Positions 1 through 13,100 of a stretch of DNA of 64,000 nt are shown here, in pieces (positions within the stretch are counted from its first letter, which is position 1; each line of letters begins with the position of its first letter). Both the position numbers and the translations under genes were made by a program. The DNA comes from Hermodice carunculata (Eukaryota; Annelida; Polychaeta; Eunicida; Amphinomidae): the NCBI GenBank assembly GCA_964020975.1, contig OZ026623.1:87807041-87871040 (forward strand), written 5' to 3'. The notes under the pieces were generated by a model that was given only the letters and a program-made list of their open reading frames with translations, was not told where the DNA came from and did no database searches.

Positions 1-957
1 TAAATCTTGAAATTCTAATTGATATGAAGTAACTTCGCGGAAAGTTTCCAGACTTGAGATGCACTGATCTGACTTCGTCACGTCACATCATTGTTTTGCA
101 GCTTCAATGTTCACGCGACAATGATGAAACTGTCAATAATTGATCACCAGCATTTACACTAAGATGGTAATTGGTATATGTCAGTGTAAAAAAATGTACA
201 GCTACATATTTCTTAACGTATGAGCAACTGCTTAACACATAATGTATTTTATGGCCTGGTGGCCCTTAAAATCTCAGAATTGTATTTGTGCCTTTTTGTC
301 CAGAACCACTTTCTAGTTGTCTTTATCCTGTTCCGCAGACCGAACTATTTACTCTCCATAAGCTAACCTGTCACTTTCTAACTCATATACATATGGAAGT
401 ACTACTGTCCATATTGCTCACGTTCTTCTGTAAAATTTTGATATAGGCTGTATAACTATTAGCCCAAATAAATTAAAGGGTCTTCAGCGGGTAACTACTC
501 AGAACATGTTTCGGAGGCTCAGAAGTTACCCTGTTCATGGAGTCTCTTGCAGACATGGAAATGACATAACCCAAAATATTATGACTAGTAGGCCTAAATG
601 AAAACTTGAACCTGTGTTCCATGACCCTTACCATGAAAGTTAATGCATTCTCGGCTTGCTTATAAATAGCAAATTGCTTTTTATTTCCAGTGCATGCCGC
701 AAACTTAAACAAGAAATGAGGACCGGCTTGCCATGCGCCTTCACTTTGCAACCAATACATTCAGAACTCTCGAAACCCCACAATAGGGGTTTTGGCACTC
801 CTAAACTCCCAAAAGTGTGTGCCCTAAACGCCATATAATTAAAATGCTAATTTATCTCTGGGTGGTAGTCTTTGAAACTGAAGTAAGTCCAGGATCAGTC
901 GCTGCTGATGAAAACACCGGAGTCTGCTCGTGCAGCGGATCTCGTTGAAGAAAAACA
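1..957. other. No gene seen
   Basis: AT-rich unique sequence with only short overlapping ORFs of no coding character. Confidence 0.7.
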
Positions 958-1057
958 ATGGCCTCAGGGGGAGGTGGTCAGAACGGCACGAGCCTATCAG
1001 ACGACAGTGTCATATCAGCCTGTGATCACGGCCAAGGGACCGGCAGCCAATTAATGG
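958..1057 (+). CDS. Candidate first coding exon of an unidentified gene
   Basis: An ATG in good context (aaaaacaATGG) opens MASGGGGQNGTSLSDDS and continues for 33 codons plus one base to ATGG|GTAATT, a usable but weak donor. The block is clearly more GC-rich than its surroundings and codes for a Gly- and Ser-rich, acidic N-terminus of the kind often seen in first exons. Without splicing the frame stops after 36 codons. I do not recognise the protein and see no second exon that must follow. It may be spurious. Confidence 0.28.
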
Positions 1058-1664
1058 GTAATTAACCTGAAGTTGGGTGAAAATTTAACTTTAAACTGTA
1101 TCCTTTGTCAATTTTAGGGGGTCAGATTTAGTTGAGTATCATAGTACCGCTGTGGACGACAGCGCCAGACACGTCCCATGATTTACAACGGGCGAGGTCG
1201 ACTGTCAAATATATTGAGCCCGAACTCAATGCGCAGTATATCTCTATGAGCTTGCCTTTTGACTTGATATATCTCACTTTATTTTTGTCCAGACACATAT
1301 GACAAAGATCACACCATATTTTTTTTTCTTAGATGAATGAGTAAAACGTATGTTCGTCGTTACATTAAAGACTAAAGTTTGTTTTTGATTAAAATCATTC
1401 TACATTCACGCAAACAGGTTAACTTTAAGCAAGTTCCATGCACTTGCTGTTGATTTAAATTATCTGCCGTTTAACGAATATTATTTTGACGCTAAAATCA
1501 CCAATAATGCAAGTTTTTAAAAAGGAAATCAATTATTTTTCCAGCATATCTTATGTTCTATTTTTCACGTATTTTACGATACGAACAAAGGCCAATGATT
1601 GATTGATAGCTAATGGATGATTTGCACTCATGTTGGCATTTGCAGAGTGGCACTTCTGTATAAT

Positions 1665-1730
1665 GTACGTATGTATGTATGTATGTATGTATGTATGTAT
1701 GTATGTATGTATGTATGTATGTATGTATGT
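1665..1730. repeat. (ATGT)n microsatellite
   Basis: About 16 tetranucleotide units, nearly pure. The Tyr/Val/Cys-Met repeat ORFs on both strands arise from it. Confidence 0.95.
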
Positions 1731-1792
1731 TATTTTATTCTGCTGTATAGGCTGTTCGTTTTTTTCTGACATTGTCAGGTTCTTGGGGTTGC

Positions 1793-1819
1793 TTTTTTTT
1801 TTTTTTTTTTTTTTTTTTT
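1793..1819. repeat. Poly(T), 27 bp
   Basis: Uninterrupted T run. Confidence 0.95.
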
Positions 1820-3054
1820 ACGTGTAGACTCCCGATTATATATGACATTGGTGTGGTAGGGATGAAAAATGGGTAAACATGTGTGTTGTTGACAATCCAC
1901 GATAAACTGTTCTTTAACTTGCCCCATTAAAAAGGAATCAGCCACACGAGAAGGAAAAAGAACATAAGGATTCCAACACATGAAATAATTTAACAAGTGA
2001 AACATATACAGATTGATACATAAGTCAGTAACAATAGATGAGCAACAGAATAGATGGAATGACGGTGAATAAGTGAATAGCTTATTGAGACCGGTGTTTG
2101 TATTTTTTTTTTTCATTTTTCTCTTTTACTTTCTGCTGATGCCCTTTTACCTCTTGCTCTTTGATGCCGCTCACTTCTGTCTAACGTAACTGCTAAATGT
2201 GACATTAACCCTATTTTATCCAATCTGAGTATTTTTTTTCTTTCGGGTCTGTTGGACTAAGAACATTTTTGCAAATAAAAAAAGCATACAAAATCAAATT
2301 ATATAGTTATAATTTTTCACTATTTTTTTTCACGAAAAATCTTCAAATTGTATGAAAGCCTTGACGATATGAAACGAAACTTTTCAGTTTGTTGCTTGCC
2401 ATAAAGCTGTATACTTCTCGGGTAGTTTAAACGTCTGTCACTCTTTGTGATACACAAAACATCACAGTGAGTCACCATTCTCGCGTTCTTAACAATCTCC
2501 TAGATTTTATCTGAGTACTCCAAGTATCAGAGATCCGCTTGTATTTGTTTCCCACCATTATCCATTTAGAAGCGATACGAACCCTTTGTAGAATGTTTTG
2601 TTAAATATATTCCGGTGAACTCAAGGCTGTGGATAAATAAACTTTACAGTGGCTATTTGTCTTCCCACAGAAGATGGATTTAGCGTTTTTAATATCAATT
2701 TACCAACGGAGCTTTTGTTCCTGTATCTTTGAGCCACCAACGAACAAAGGAACGCTCTGGCATACCTTACCTGTACTAAAGTAAAACTTACACATTTTCT
2801 GTTTTACAAACGATAATACATGGTGATTTATATCTTTGAACAAGTGCAGTGATATGTTCCTGAATAGTAGATAAGGCGCGAATATGCAGCTTTTATACAT
2901 TTTTGTGACCTGAAAAATACAATGATACTTGGGTGTCGTTTGAAATTTCCCTTTAACCACATAAAGTGCGTTTCCAAGCTTGTCGAATATGTATCCTATG
3001 AAACGTACATGAAGCAGAGGTATTAATATGTCGGTGCGGCAACACAGACTTATT
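1820..3054. other. No gene seen
   Basis: Unique AT-rich sequence between microsatellites. Nothing recognisable on either strand. Confidence 0.7.
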
Positions 3055-3062
3055 TTTCTTTT

Positions 3063-3128
<66 letters not shown>

Positions 3129-3134
3129 TTCCTT
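3055..3134. repeat. (TTTC)n microsatellite
   Basis: About 20 units ending in TTCC variants. Confidence 0.95.
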
Positions 3135-3224
3135 CGCAGCAAGTTTGTCTGACCTTTTATTTTAACATACGCAAAAACTCCAAACTTAACATTATTATAC
3201 ATCCGTCTGGCGTTATTATGAAGA

Positions 3225-3600
3225 AGGGTGAAACTTTGAAAATTATACTAATTTGTGCCATTTGAAAATTTAAACCTTGAATACCTTCAAAACTATTATA
3301 GGTTGAGGTGCCATTCAAACTTCAATCCATATGTTTGTGCTGTAAGAACAGCCAGTGAAACATGAACAAAATTGTAGAATTTGGATTTATATCGGGGGGG
3401 GGGGGGCTGGGGAAATTTTAATACTGAATATCTATCTTCAAAACTATTATGCGTAGATGCGCTATTCCGAATTCCGAATTCACATCCTAGGCTTGTCCAT
3501 TATCAATTTTGTCCAGAGCTCACCTTTCAGACACCAGTAAAGTTGGAATCTTGGAACAGTGCATAGCCCCATCATTGAAGCTGAAATAATGCAAATTAGG
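3225..3600 (-). mobile_element. Reverse-oriented fragment of the ~146-bp repeat family
   Basis: The reverse complement of the unit is visible twice: CTTCAAAACTATTATAGGTT, then GAGGTGCCATTC and GTTTGTGCTGTAAG, and again at CTTCAAAACTATTATGCG. A 13-bp G run at 3394-3406 interrupts it. No hairpin head or tail remains. Confidence 0.55.
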
Positions 3601-4285
3601 GGTGACAATAGCAGAATTGTACATATTTGCGATAGACCAGACATACAACAGGCCATATGACCTGTCATCAGCAGTCAACTACATGTATATGCACATCAGT
3701 AGGATTTGTTGTTTGCTCTTATGCCAGACATATCACTTTTATGCTACCATAATTATGGTGACCACTTTGTCATCAGTTCATGCTGTAGTGTCAAGAGTGT
3801 TTCATAAATGAATCAAAGTTGCAATAAAAAGTGTACTAGAATTAGCTGCAGTTTCTCACTACATCATCAAATCTTGATTGTGTGTTGACGCTTGACTTGC
3901 TGTTTTCTCAAGATTTTTTTCTTTCTGTCTGGCATTTCCTTTTTACTGCATATCTTTTTTTCATACCGAGAACCTTATTTTGCAACAGTTTTCCCCCTAG
4001 ACTCCATGTTTTCTCTCATGTAACTTTTCCAATTTCAGTTTGAATGTACATTGCACGAACTTTCCTTTCTAGGCACACAGGCAGATTTGTTATGAATCAA
4101 ATCTTCTTTGCTAATTTTCATTACTTTCGGCTCTTGCCATGGCGAAAGCATCTCAAGAATAAGTGTGAGACCTTGCGATACGAAGACTCCATCTCGGATA
4201 TGAAAATCCGTAGCGTTTCGTTCCAGTTTTCCTCGGTTGATAACTAGTTGCGATATGAGAAATTATGGCAGTAATGGAAAGGCAT

Positions 4286-4414
<129 letters not shown>

Positions 4415-4859
4415 GGTGTCATCGTCCTCGTCATCAGCATCGTCATCTTTGTCATTTCATTTTCATAGTCATCATATTCATCAGGGATAATCGTCCTCGT
4501 CGTCCACGTCATCCCTATCTCCAGTCACGTCAGTAAGTTGCATTAACGAATGTCTTCTCACGAAAGAGTGCACTTGTTTGCAATTAAAATAACAAACTAG
4601 CTAAAATAGAGAAAAGGAAATGACAGCTAGGTGAACAATTTTGTCTGCGTATTTCCAGCCCTTGATAATTGTTCAAGCCCGCTAACAAAGTCACTTGTTA
4701 CTCATGCTTGTCACGCCTGTTGTCCATATCCCTGTTCAGAGGGTTTTCCCTATTGGCCTATATAGATAGAGGACCATACATATATATTGATAACCGCGAC
4801 ATGTGCGTGATATGGATACCAGCAAATGAAATCGTTGAAGAAATATGCAATTGCTAAAT

Positions 4860-4898
4860 AAAAAAAAAAAACAAAAAAAAAAAAAAAAAAAAAAAAAA
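4860..4898. repeat. A-rich tract
   Basis: A run of 39 bases interrupted by one C. Confidence 0.9.
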
Positions 4899-5336
4899 CG
4901 ATTCCGATTGCTAATTTTGAGTCGAAATAAATCCATGATTATTTGGTTTCCTTTCCTGTTCCGATTTTCATTGGCACGTTATGAGTGAACATTAACGAAA
5001 AGGATATTATGTACAAAATGATCAATGTTATTAGTTTATCCCTGCGTTGAAAAGTGTCCAGTTTATTCCAAACTTGGGTAGATACATGTAAAGGAGCAAA
5101 TGTAGGGCCTACATGCTTCAGCACAGCATTCTGGATCGCTGGTCAATATATATTCAGTCGAATAAAGATTTGATTTTCAAAAATTGTAGATTATTGAACG
5201 CAGCAAAAAATAAAAAAAAAAAAAATTAAAAAGGGTGAAACCTTAGGAAAAATACGTCAAGTAAGTAAGGGATGCTGTCATAAAATAATGTTTTAATCAT
5301 TAGTCTTTTTTCATTCTTTTCAAGAAAAGCGCAGGT

Positions 5337-5399
5337 CAACAGCTTTCCGCGGCGCGCGTTGGGTACAATATGCCTAACGAGCGCCGAGGGATGCTGTTG
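5337..5399. repeat. Imperfect hairpin, CAACAGC family
   Basis: CAACAGCTTTCCGCGGCGC pairs with GCGCCGAGGGATGCTGTTG around an AACG/CGTT inner stem. The ends match the hairpins at 7184, 33727 and 38655. Confidence 0.65.
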
Positions 5400-6047
5400 G
5401 AGTAGTTCCAAAACATTGAATCGAAAGAGTTTAATAGCAATTCCAAAATATCAAACCACTTAAAGAAGTGGATAGATAACGTAATAAGAGAAACCGTAAT
5501 TAGAAACTAACATCGCAGGGAGGTATTTCGTATTATATCGTATTTTGTTATGTCAGAAGATCTAACTTCAAGGAATCACATAGCATAGAACGGGACAACA
5601 TGTATTGCATTGCATGCAAGGTATAGCACAAGCACATAGCATAGCATGGCGGATGGGGTAGTATATAGCATAGAATACCAAGCATAAAACATTTATGCTG
5701 TATATAAATGATGCTTTGGAGCTTTACATCTATTTTCTTCTTTAAGTTTGTGTAGATCAAGGGCATTCATCCAGGGACAGGAAGTAGCAGACGATCGCAC
5801 TGGTCATGCGGTATCACATGACCTACTGTGACCATAGGATTGGTCAGAATAGGTCAGGTAACCTCAATCTTCACCAGTGCTGCCCTCTACCTTTGCTTCT
5901 ACGCTTACACCATTGTGTGAAATTGTATCTATGAGACACTTATGACGTTTGTATTGTTTTTTTATTAGTAGGGTAATACGAGAGCCAGATGAGCTAAACT
6001 GCCCGACCAAATCAATATATTATATACAGTAAATAAACGAAGAAAGC

Positions 6048-6109
6048 AAATAAATAAATAAATAAATAAATAATGAATCTGTAAATAAATAAATAAATGA
6101 ATAAATAAG

Positions 6110-6144
<35 letters not shown>

Positions 6145-6149
6145 ACAAA

Positions 6150-6196
<47 letters not shown>
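6048..6196. repeat. (AAAT)n microsatellite
   Basis: About 37 units with a few G and C interruptions. The Leu-Phe-Ile-Tyr ORFs on the other strand are artefacts. Confidence 0.95.
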
Positions 6197-6779
6197 AGTG
6201 TAGCATAGCACAACATGTACGATACGAGACCCAACAAGTGGAAGTGGGAGATACCGCGATGCGCACGCACGTAGCACGGAGTGATTTTGTTATTACGAGA
6301 CACGAAGTGACGACCATGGGTGGTGTCTACTTCTTATAATGCGCTGTTAGTTTATGATTTTTTTAGAACAACGTTCATCAGTATTTGAACTTCATGTAGT
6401 CCTGCAATGTTAGGAACAATCATTGAACTACAATTCCTACCTCTGAAGCATTCATCGCCTAATAAACTCCCTTGCATACATCAATAGTTCTACGAACAGC
6501 AAGAGAAGGGACGTTCAGTTCCACTTCCAGTGGTGTTATGGTCAAGACATGTCGTTCAAATGACCAATTGCTCCAAAGCCGTCGAAGTTTGAATTCCGCT
6601 GATCTCGTGACTTGATTTTTTTATTTTGTAAAAAGAGACAATATCTTAAAGGTTCAGCTGTCACAAATAATCCCGAAGACAATAAACAATAATCAGCGGT
6701 TTTCTTGAACTAATTGAAGGAGAACCCACTAGTAGGAACAATAGAAGCTTGGTTTATGTATACATGTATGTGTGTGTGT

Positions 6780-6788
6780 ATATATACA

Positions 6789-6867
<79 letters not shown>
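6780..6867. repeat. (AT)n microsatellite
   Basis: Nearly pure AT dinucleotide, one G interruption, preceded by a short TG run. Confidence 0.95.
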
Positions 6868-6869
<2 letters not shown>

Positions 6870-7011
6870 GCATAGCATAGTATAGCATAGGATCGTACAG
6901 GGGAGCTTATAGGCAGAGGCAGGGCACCATACCTGTTCTAGCCATATTTAGAAAAAGAACTTATTTGGTTATCTTTTTCTTTTAAGTTTTATCAGAATTT
7001 AAACTATTCAG

Positions 7012-7135
7012 GCATTTCACTTGCCTCCTAAGCATCCCCCAGACTCACTATTGCTTTCTTATGTGGGCGCTCGTCGGGCGCCCACATAAGAAAGCAACAG
7101 CGAGTCTGGGGGATGCTTAGGAGGCAAGCATTTCA
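7012..7135. mobile_element. Foldback element with 51-bp arms and 8-bp direct repeats
   Basis: The arms 7020-7070 and 7078-7128 match as reverse complements with two mismatches and a 7-nt loop. The element is bounded by GCATTTCA at 7012-7019 and 7128-7135. An 8-bp target duplication is typical of hAT-type transposition, so a hAT-driven foldback MITE is likely (inference). Confidence 0.75.
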
Positions 7136-7183
7136 TAGTATTGGCCCATAATGTGTCAAAATCTGGCACACTTTGGACTGAGG

Positions 7184-7660
7184 CAACAGCTTTCCACGCT
7201 CTTTCGGCGCCCAAAGAGCGCCGGGGAATGCTGTTGACCTGGACTATCACATTCTATGTAATTAAAGGCATCAACCAGATCTGATCTGATATGCTGAATA
7301 TAACAATGGACAACTTACCTATCAGGTCAACGAAAGTTGTTTCTTTCCTGACTATCAGTGATGTCATGCTCTGAGACACAACTTTTATATGCTTGTCTCT
7401 GTAACATATATGATGTGGGAGTCTATAATGTTCACTGCAATATTTTTTTTTACATTTAAAAAAAAAATCGCAATAGGGATTCATATAGTCTCTGCCTTTT
7501 TCCCAACCGCTTTTTTGTCAATAAAATATGTTTAAACTAACTACAGGCATGCTGGTATGTGAATGAACGGTCTTTTCACAAGGAACACGAATGTAGCGCC
7601 CTTATTATAATTCAGAGCAGTCTGTTTTAAGTGGTTGGACTTAAGTCGCAGTCTGCCCAG
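7184..7660. mobile_element. Hairpin-bearing repeat, long copy
   Basis: It opens with the hairpin 7184-7236 (CAACAGCTTTCC ... GGGGAATGCTGTTG), continues with GGACTATCACATTCTATGTAA, and after an insertion resumes with GCATGCTGGTATGTGAATG and ends near GACTTAAGTCGCAGTCTGC. The same blocks occur in the same order at 38655-38865. The segment 7272-7550 is absent there and is bounded by AGGCAT at 7266-7271 and 7545-7550. Confidence 0.6.
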
Positions 7661-7737
7661 AAACAGTTAATATGGCCTATCTGAATAGGGGGTATTCATA
7701 TATAACTATATTAACTGAAACTACTCTGGTCTAGTCA

Positions 7738-7750
7738 GTTGCTAGGCAAC
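7738..7750. promoter_or_regulatory. X-box (RFX site)
   Basis: GTTGCTAGGCAAC is a perfect palindromic RFX-type X-box. A short frame, MPPPYSGYWY, opens nearby but stops at once. It may be a chance match. Confidence 0.25.
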
Positions 7751-8267
7751 AGAACTATGCCTCCGCCATATTCAGGTTACTGGTACTAGTTATGTTACTT
7801 AACCGTCCATAAATAACACTTTTTCTACCAAAACAAATGTCATGATTTTGCAATTCCCTCCGCTACCTTAAGCTCAAGATATATGGGGACATATATCTGT
7901 AATTTGCTAATGGTAGGCTTGCCTGCGAAGCAGACTCTAATCTTCTTGTTTATGTATACTAGGCCGCTTCGCGGGCAACTGGTAGGCCTACGTTTGTGTA
8001 ATTTTCTAACTTACCCAATCATATCAGATTGCAACCTGTTGCTCCATCAGCATAAATAAGGATTGTCTGTGTAAGAGGTAAGGGACTCTTAAGGTGTATG
8101 TGCTGTCCCCTTTATTCACAATGGCATACTTAAGATGGCTACTTCGGTGGCTTTCCCACCTCGTTTTGCAAGATCTCATGCGCACTAGATAATGATACAA
8201 TTGTCATTTAGCGGTTGAAAATATGCTTGTACCTTGGATTGATGCCATTTTTTTTTCTTCAGAATTT

Positions 8268-8285
8268 GGGGGGGGGGGGGGGGGG
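8268..8285. repeat. Poly(G), 18 bp
   Basis: Uninterrupted G run, one of several in the window. Confidence 0.95.
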
Positions 8286-8806
8286 ACACCGAAACCCTCT
8301 CTATAAAATAAAGCATGTCAATATTTTGCATTATCTTCCCGGTGTACTTCCTGGATCCGTTCCTGAAGCTAGGTAGAGCAGAGTGTGACATATCATTGTA
8401 AAGCGTGCTATGCAAACAATGTGTAATGTTCATTTCATATACATGAATGTAAAATAAATAAATGCTTCATAAAATTGACAATGCATCCTATCGTCTTGCC
8501 TGCATAGCTACCTCTCAGGCCCGATATCGAGTACCCTCGTACCTCTGTGGTCCAGTACCCCAATACCTGGCATACAGCAGCAGCACTGGATTTTCCTGAG
8601 CATTCAAGCTCTGGTCGGAAGTCGACAAGGAAGCAAGGCAGCTTATTATTTCTTTTAAGGATGCAGCAAAACATACCACGTGGCATTTTTGAACAAAATA
8701 TAAAAAGAAGTTTGATAGGGGGGTTTTATGACAAAATGCAGAGGAAATCACGAAGCGAAACAGAGATCTTTCCTTGGGCATATTAGTAGGGATGCCGCTG
8801 TTACAT

Positions 8807-8821
8807 GTATATGTATATATG

Positions 8822-8880
<59 letters not shown>
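8807..8880. repeat. (AT)n microsatellite
   Basis: AT dinucleotide with G interruptions at its left edge. Confidence 0.95.
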
Positions 8881-8883
<3 letters not shown>

Positions 8884-9233
8884 GGTTGTACGAAGTAAAT
8901 ATATTTGTAAGATAAAGGTAAAAGGTAATGAACAATGTAGAAAGTGGCATGGATTTGATTTCATGGTGCATGTTATTCCTGCAATTGTTCCCAGTAAAAT
9001 GCACAAATAGTTGTGGCTCGGCAAAAAATGTCTGTTTTGGACCATCAGTAGACCATGCCTTGTCAGACTCAGTTTGTCCATCCAGTTTACTCTCATATAC
9101 CTATCCATTTAAGTCATTCTGCTTTTTCCTTTACATTAAATCACGCCGAGCCGTATATACCAAATAAGTATAATGTAAAATTAACCTGCGATTCGATGAC
9201 AGAGATACGTGTTTTTTTCCATTTCTTGAATTA

Positions 9234-9235
<2 letters not shown>

Positions 9236-9313
<78 letters not shown>
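9236..9313. repeat. (GA)n microsatellite
   Basis: Purine tract with a single C interruption. Confidence 0.95.
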
Positions 9314-9314
<1 letters not shown>

Positions 9315-9945
9315 ACTTCGTACTTGCAATGATTGTATAAATGCATTGTAATGGATGGATAGGTTTACTCTAACAATGTCAGGAGAACGGACAATTTCGT
9401 CAACAAGCATAAGCTCAGCTTTCCCCAACAGTAGATGTTGGTCATGTTTCACATTGGATTACGTAAAAATCAAGAAATATGTCCTCATTTATTAAAAGCT
9501 AAAAAATATAATCGATGACGCGGATATTTAACCAATATAAGATTAAATTGGAGCAGTTCAGTTTTCGTAACCCAAGCAAAAGCACGTAAACTTGAAGGGC
9601 ACGTGGATCATTTCATTTGGCCATGACCAGAGGGACATACTCCGTGGCCCACACGAAATGAGACCGCTGGCAAACGGCTAACAAGTTGTGGCTGTCAGCA
9701 TCATGTATGATTACATATAACCGTCCCAGCAGTCCTAGCACCATTGACCTGTCATGTAGATAGGTAGGTCCGCGAAATTAACACTCGGGTGGAGCATTGT
9801 CTGTGTTCGTGTCAATTAATTATCAGCTTGAATCAAGCAAACTTCAACCAAACCCTTTGCGGGAAGCGCGATCCAGTTGTGCGCATGTGCACGATTTTGC
9901 GCCAATCGTGACGCGTGATGCTCATGGCAGACGAAACACTGATAG

Positions 9946-10118
9946 GTTTTGGTTTTCACGTGGATTATCGGACGCCAGCAACAGGTTCGTCATGAGTATT
10001 GTGGTCTAAACGAGCTCCTACAGTTACAGTCACTTGAAGAAAAGGGTTTCCACCAGCCTGGTCTTGAACACCCACAACTGCAGTACCGGGAAGGAACACC
10101 CATCTTCTTTGTCAGAAT
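9946..10118 (+). other. Candidate internal exon ending in a strong donor
   Basis: One frame is open from 9946 to 10118 and ends at GTCAGAAT|GTGAGT, a near-consensus donor. The last part reads LEEKGFHQPGLEHPQLQ then YREGTPIFFVR, with base composition more even than the flanks. There is no in-frame ATG, so it would be an internal exon; AG acceptors are possible before 9985 and 10030. No homologue is recognised and no partner exon was found. Confidence 0.2.
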
Positions 10119-13100
10119 GTGAGTAGATTTTAACTTTATTTAACATTACTATTTTGTTTAAGATATTTGAAACAAACTTTCTCGTGATTTTGGTCATTTG
10201 CATTTGTCTCTTGTATCACGTGAGCTGCATAAAGTGACAAAAAGCTGTGAATTCGGGAAAAAATCGAAAAAGCAAAAATTATTGCTGAAGAATGCCTTTT
10301 GATACAAACATGTTTTCATCAACGTTGGGGTACCTTAATAATATGCCCAGCAGTATACATTCTTCATGCTGGAATTCACAGGGAAAATGCAGTTTTGAAA
10401 AATGCAAAGCCTGTACAAATGCTTTTGAACAGAGCAGAAAGGTGAAAACAACAAATGTCTGGATGACGAGAAAAAGACAATAAGGCGGAAATTTTGCAGC
10501 ACTAAAACAATCACAAAGGTCGAGCATCCATAGTCCAGGATGTACTTTGCTGGGTTGTTCCTCAAGTGCATGCAGCCAGTGGCACAATGATAGCATTTTA
10601 TATGAGTTCAGCTTCGAGTCCACAAACTATATACAGGATGTCGAAACGAGGGCAGGCGTGAACAGATTAGCAAAGTTCAGAATTTTTCGGAACTCCTATT
10701 GCACAAGTCAACAAATCATTAAAAACTAGCCCGCTTCTGGTTAGGTATTACAGTAGCGGATGCATTTAATATTTTGTTTTTCGCCTTTAGTTTTATTTGG
10801 AAAACCAACAATTTGTCCAATATTGATGACTAGTACAAATTGTTAACATTCCGTTCCATTACATTTTCATCAACAAGAGCGAACGGTGGAACGAAGGCCT
10901 CTTATTTCAGCCCATTTTCAGCAACGTTCTTTAGTTTCAAGTTTCCGGATTCAATTTACGACTGCATTGGCTACTGTGTCCCAAAGCACTTGACTTTTCG
11001 TGTCTGTGTTATTAATACAGGCAGGTCTCTCCGCCTGGGTAATTCATAAAAAAGTCGTATCGGCATACGCCTGAAACACAGCCGCGGAATGCTGAAAAAC
11101 AATAAGCTTGTTGGAAGTCGCTTACATATCCATACGTCATTCTAAGTTTGAAGAAATCTTGAAGCTGTCACATTTTATGCTGACGGAAAACTGAGCTGAT
11201 TCATTTTTACAGGATTTGACGCTTGGGAAAAGGTCTGATTATCCCATTACATTTTTAAAGACAAACTTTGTCCAACCTCACGACGCCCTGGTTTGTCAGT
11301 CTCGCGCGCGTGAGGTCCCACCCATGGAGGCACATGCGTTAATCGCAATAACATTTGTAAAATGCTGTTACAATTTGCTGCCTCTGAATGTTATGTCGAG
11401 AGTCGAAGTTTGATTGACCGAACACCCAACACAGCAATGTACTCGACTCGACAACTTAGTGACTGTTAGTGTGTCCTGTTACGCAGCGTTATCTTCCCTT
11501 GTTTTAATTGACGTGAGCCTTTGTCGCGCCTGACGACGCCGTCCTTTGAAGGAATGTTTCCTTTAGGTGGCTTTGTGAACTTCATGTGACATGCATAAGT
11601 TCAAAATAGGAAGAAATTTGCAACTAAACAGGTGAAATTAGCTATTGATGTACGAATAAAACACACACAAATTGCGAGACGGGCATGACATTCAGACGAC
11701 CATATTTGATCGACAAGGGACCCAAAATGCTGGAAGATTCTCATAAAATGACAGTTATGATATTGATCCATGTCTCGTGGGAGTTGTTTATTTGGCACAA
11801 AACATTCATCGGTCCGTGTACGGAAGAAAAAAATGCGTGTTTAAGAAGCTAGCTACAAATTGTATAATTAAGGGAAAGTGAAATATCACTACATACGATA
11901 GAAGTACAGAATTGATAAAGAATTTAGTAAACCCACAAAACTATTCATTTTACGTATTCCTGTTTTGCTCCAAGTTTGAAAATAATGTGACATACCAAAG
12001 TGTTTCCCGGTGTTTTTGTTTTAGAGAAAGATACAATTTCTTGATAGCCATTTACAGATTCCATAGATTGTAGAACGGGGTGAATGCATAATAAAACTGA
12101 GACATCGTCTGAACATTGATAAATATTGAGACAATCCGAGTGAGTCATGAATTTTATGTGTTCACCGTGAGCTGATAACTGAGCACTACAAATACTTCTA
12201 TCTGGTTATTTTATGGTAGCCATATGAAATGCATGCTAAACATCGCTGTTCATCACATTGGTATTTTCCTGTTTTTTTTTTTTTTTAGTTTTTTATTCTT
12301 TCTCCGTCTTTGCCTCTTCTTTCTAATTGAACCAAAAGTTAAAAGACAACCACATGTATATAGCATGTATCGCTCTGAGTTACCAAACGGCCATTCTACA
12401 TGTGTATGACACTAAATTTCTTTTGGAGTTCAAGTTATAGTTTTTTTTGTTAAATATGCTTATGACGTCTTATCTTTTCAATAAGAAACACAACCTTACA
12501 CAAGAATGCAACAAGGAGATTTCTTTCCTTTTTATCATTTGATTTCCTCACTTCTCCTTGCATCTGGCAAAGAAGCTGTCGCGTATTTCTTCGGTGTCAC
12601 GGTGGTGATACACAGAGGTTCGGGTTCAACTGTGTGATAGTGCTCTGTATCGTCTCATTTGGAAAGTTCCCTCGTGCTCCGAACATGTTTCTTTTCAAAC
12701 TCCCGTGTAACCAGACGACAAACGCATCACCGTTTTGACAAGAAATGAACTGATATTCTACCAGAGTGCCTGACTCCCTTGTTGTTTTCCAAAAGAGGGT
12801 CATGTTACATTGCTTCAGAAAACCGTGATGCTTGTTCTAACTTTGACGTGGAAAGAAAGTATTTGGGAAGAAGTTTTTTTAATCAAAAGTTTGTTTAATA
12901 AATGAATTGTCAAACTGTATGCAAATCATCATAAGAGCATAATGTCACTCATTACGTGCCTACCATTGGCCGTAATTTGGGGGAGTTTTGAAAGACGTTA
13001 TTGTATTTCCAATGTATACCTCGAGGAATTTACTATATATAATCAAACAAGATGTGTATCATTATCAATTGTTTCCCGATATTACCGGCTTGATCTTAGC

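Larger units (their letters stand above)
7661..9235. other. No gene seen
   Basis: Unique sequence with the X-box, a G run and an AT microsatellite listed separately. At 8528-8560 short GTACC motifs recur a few times. Confidence 0.65.
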
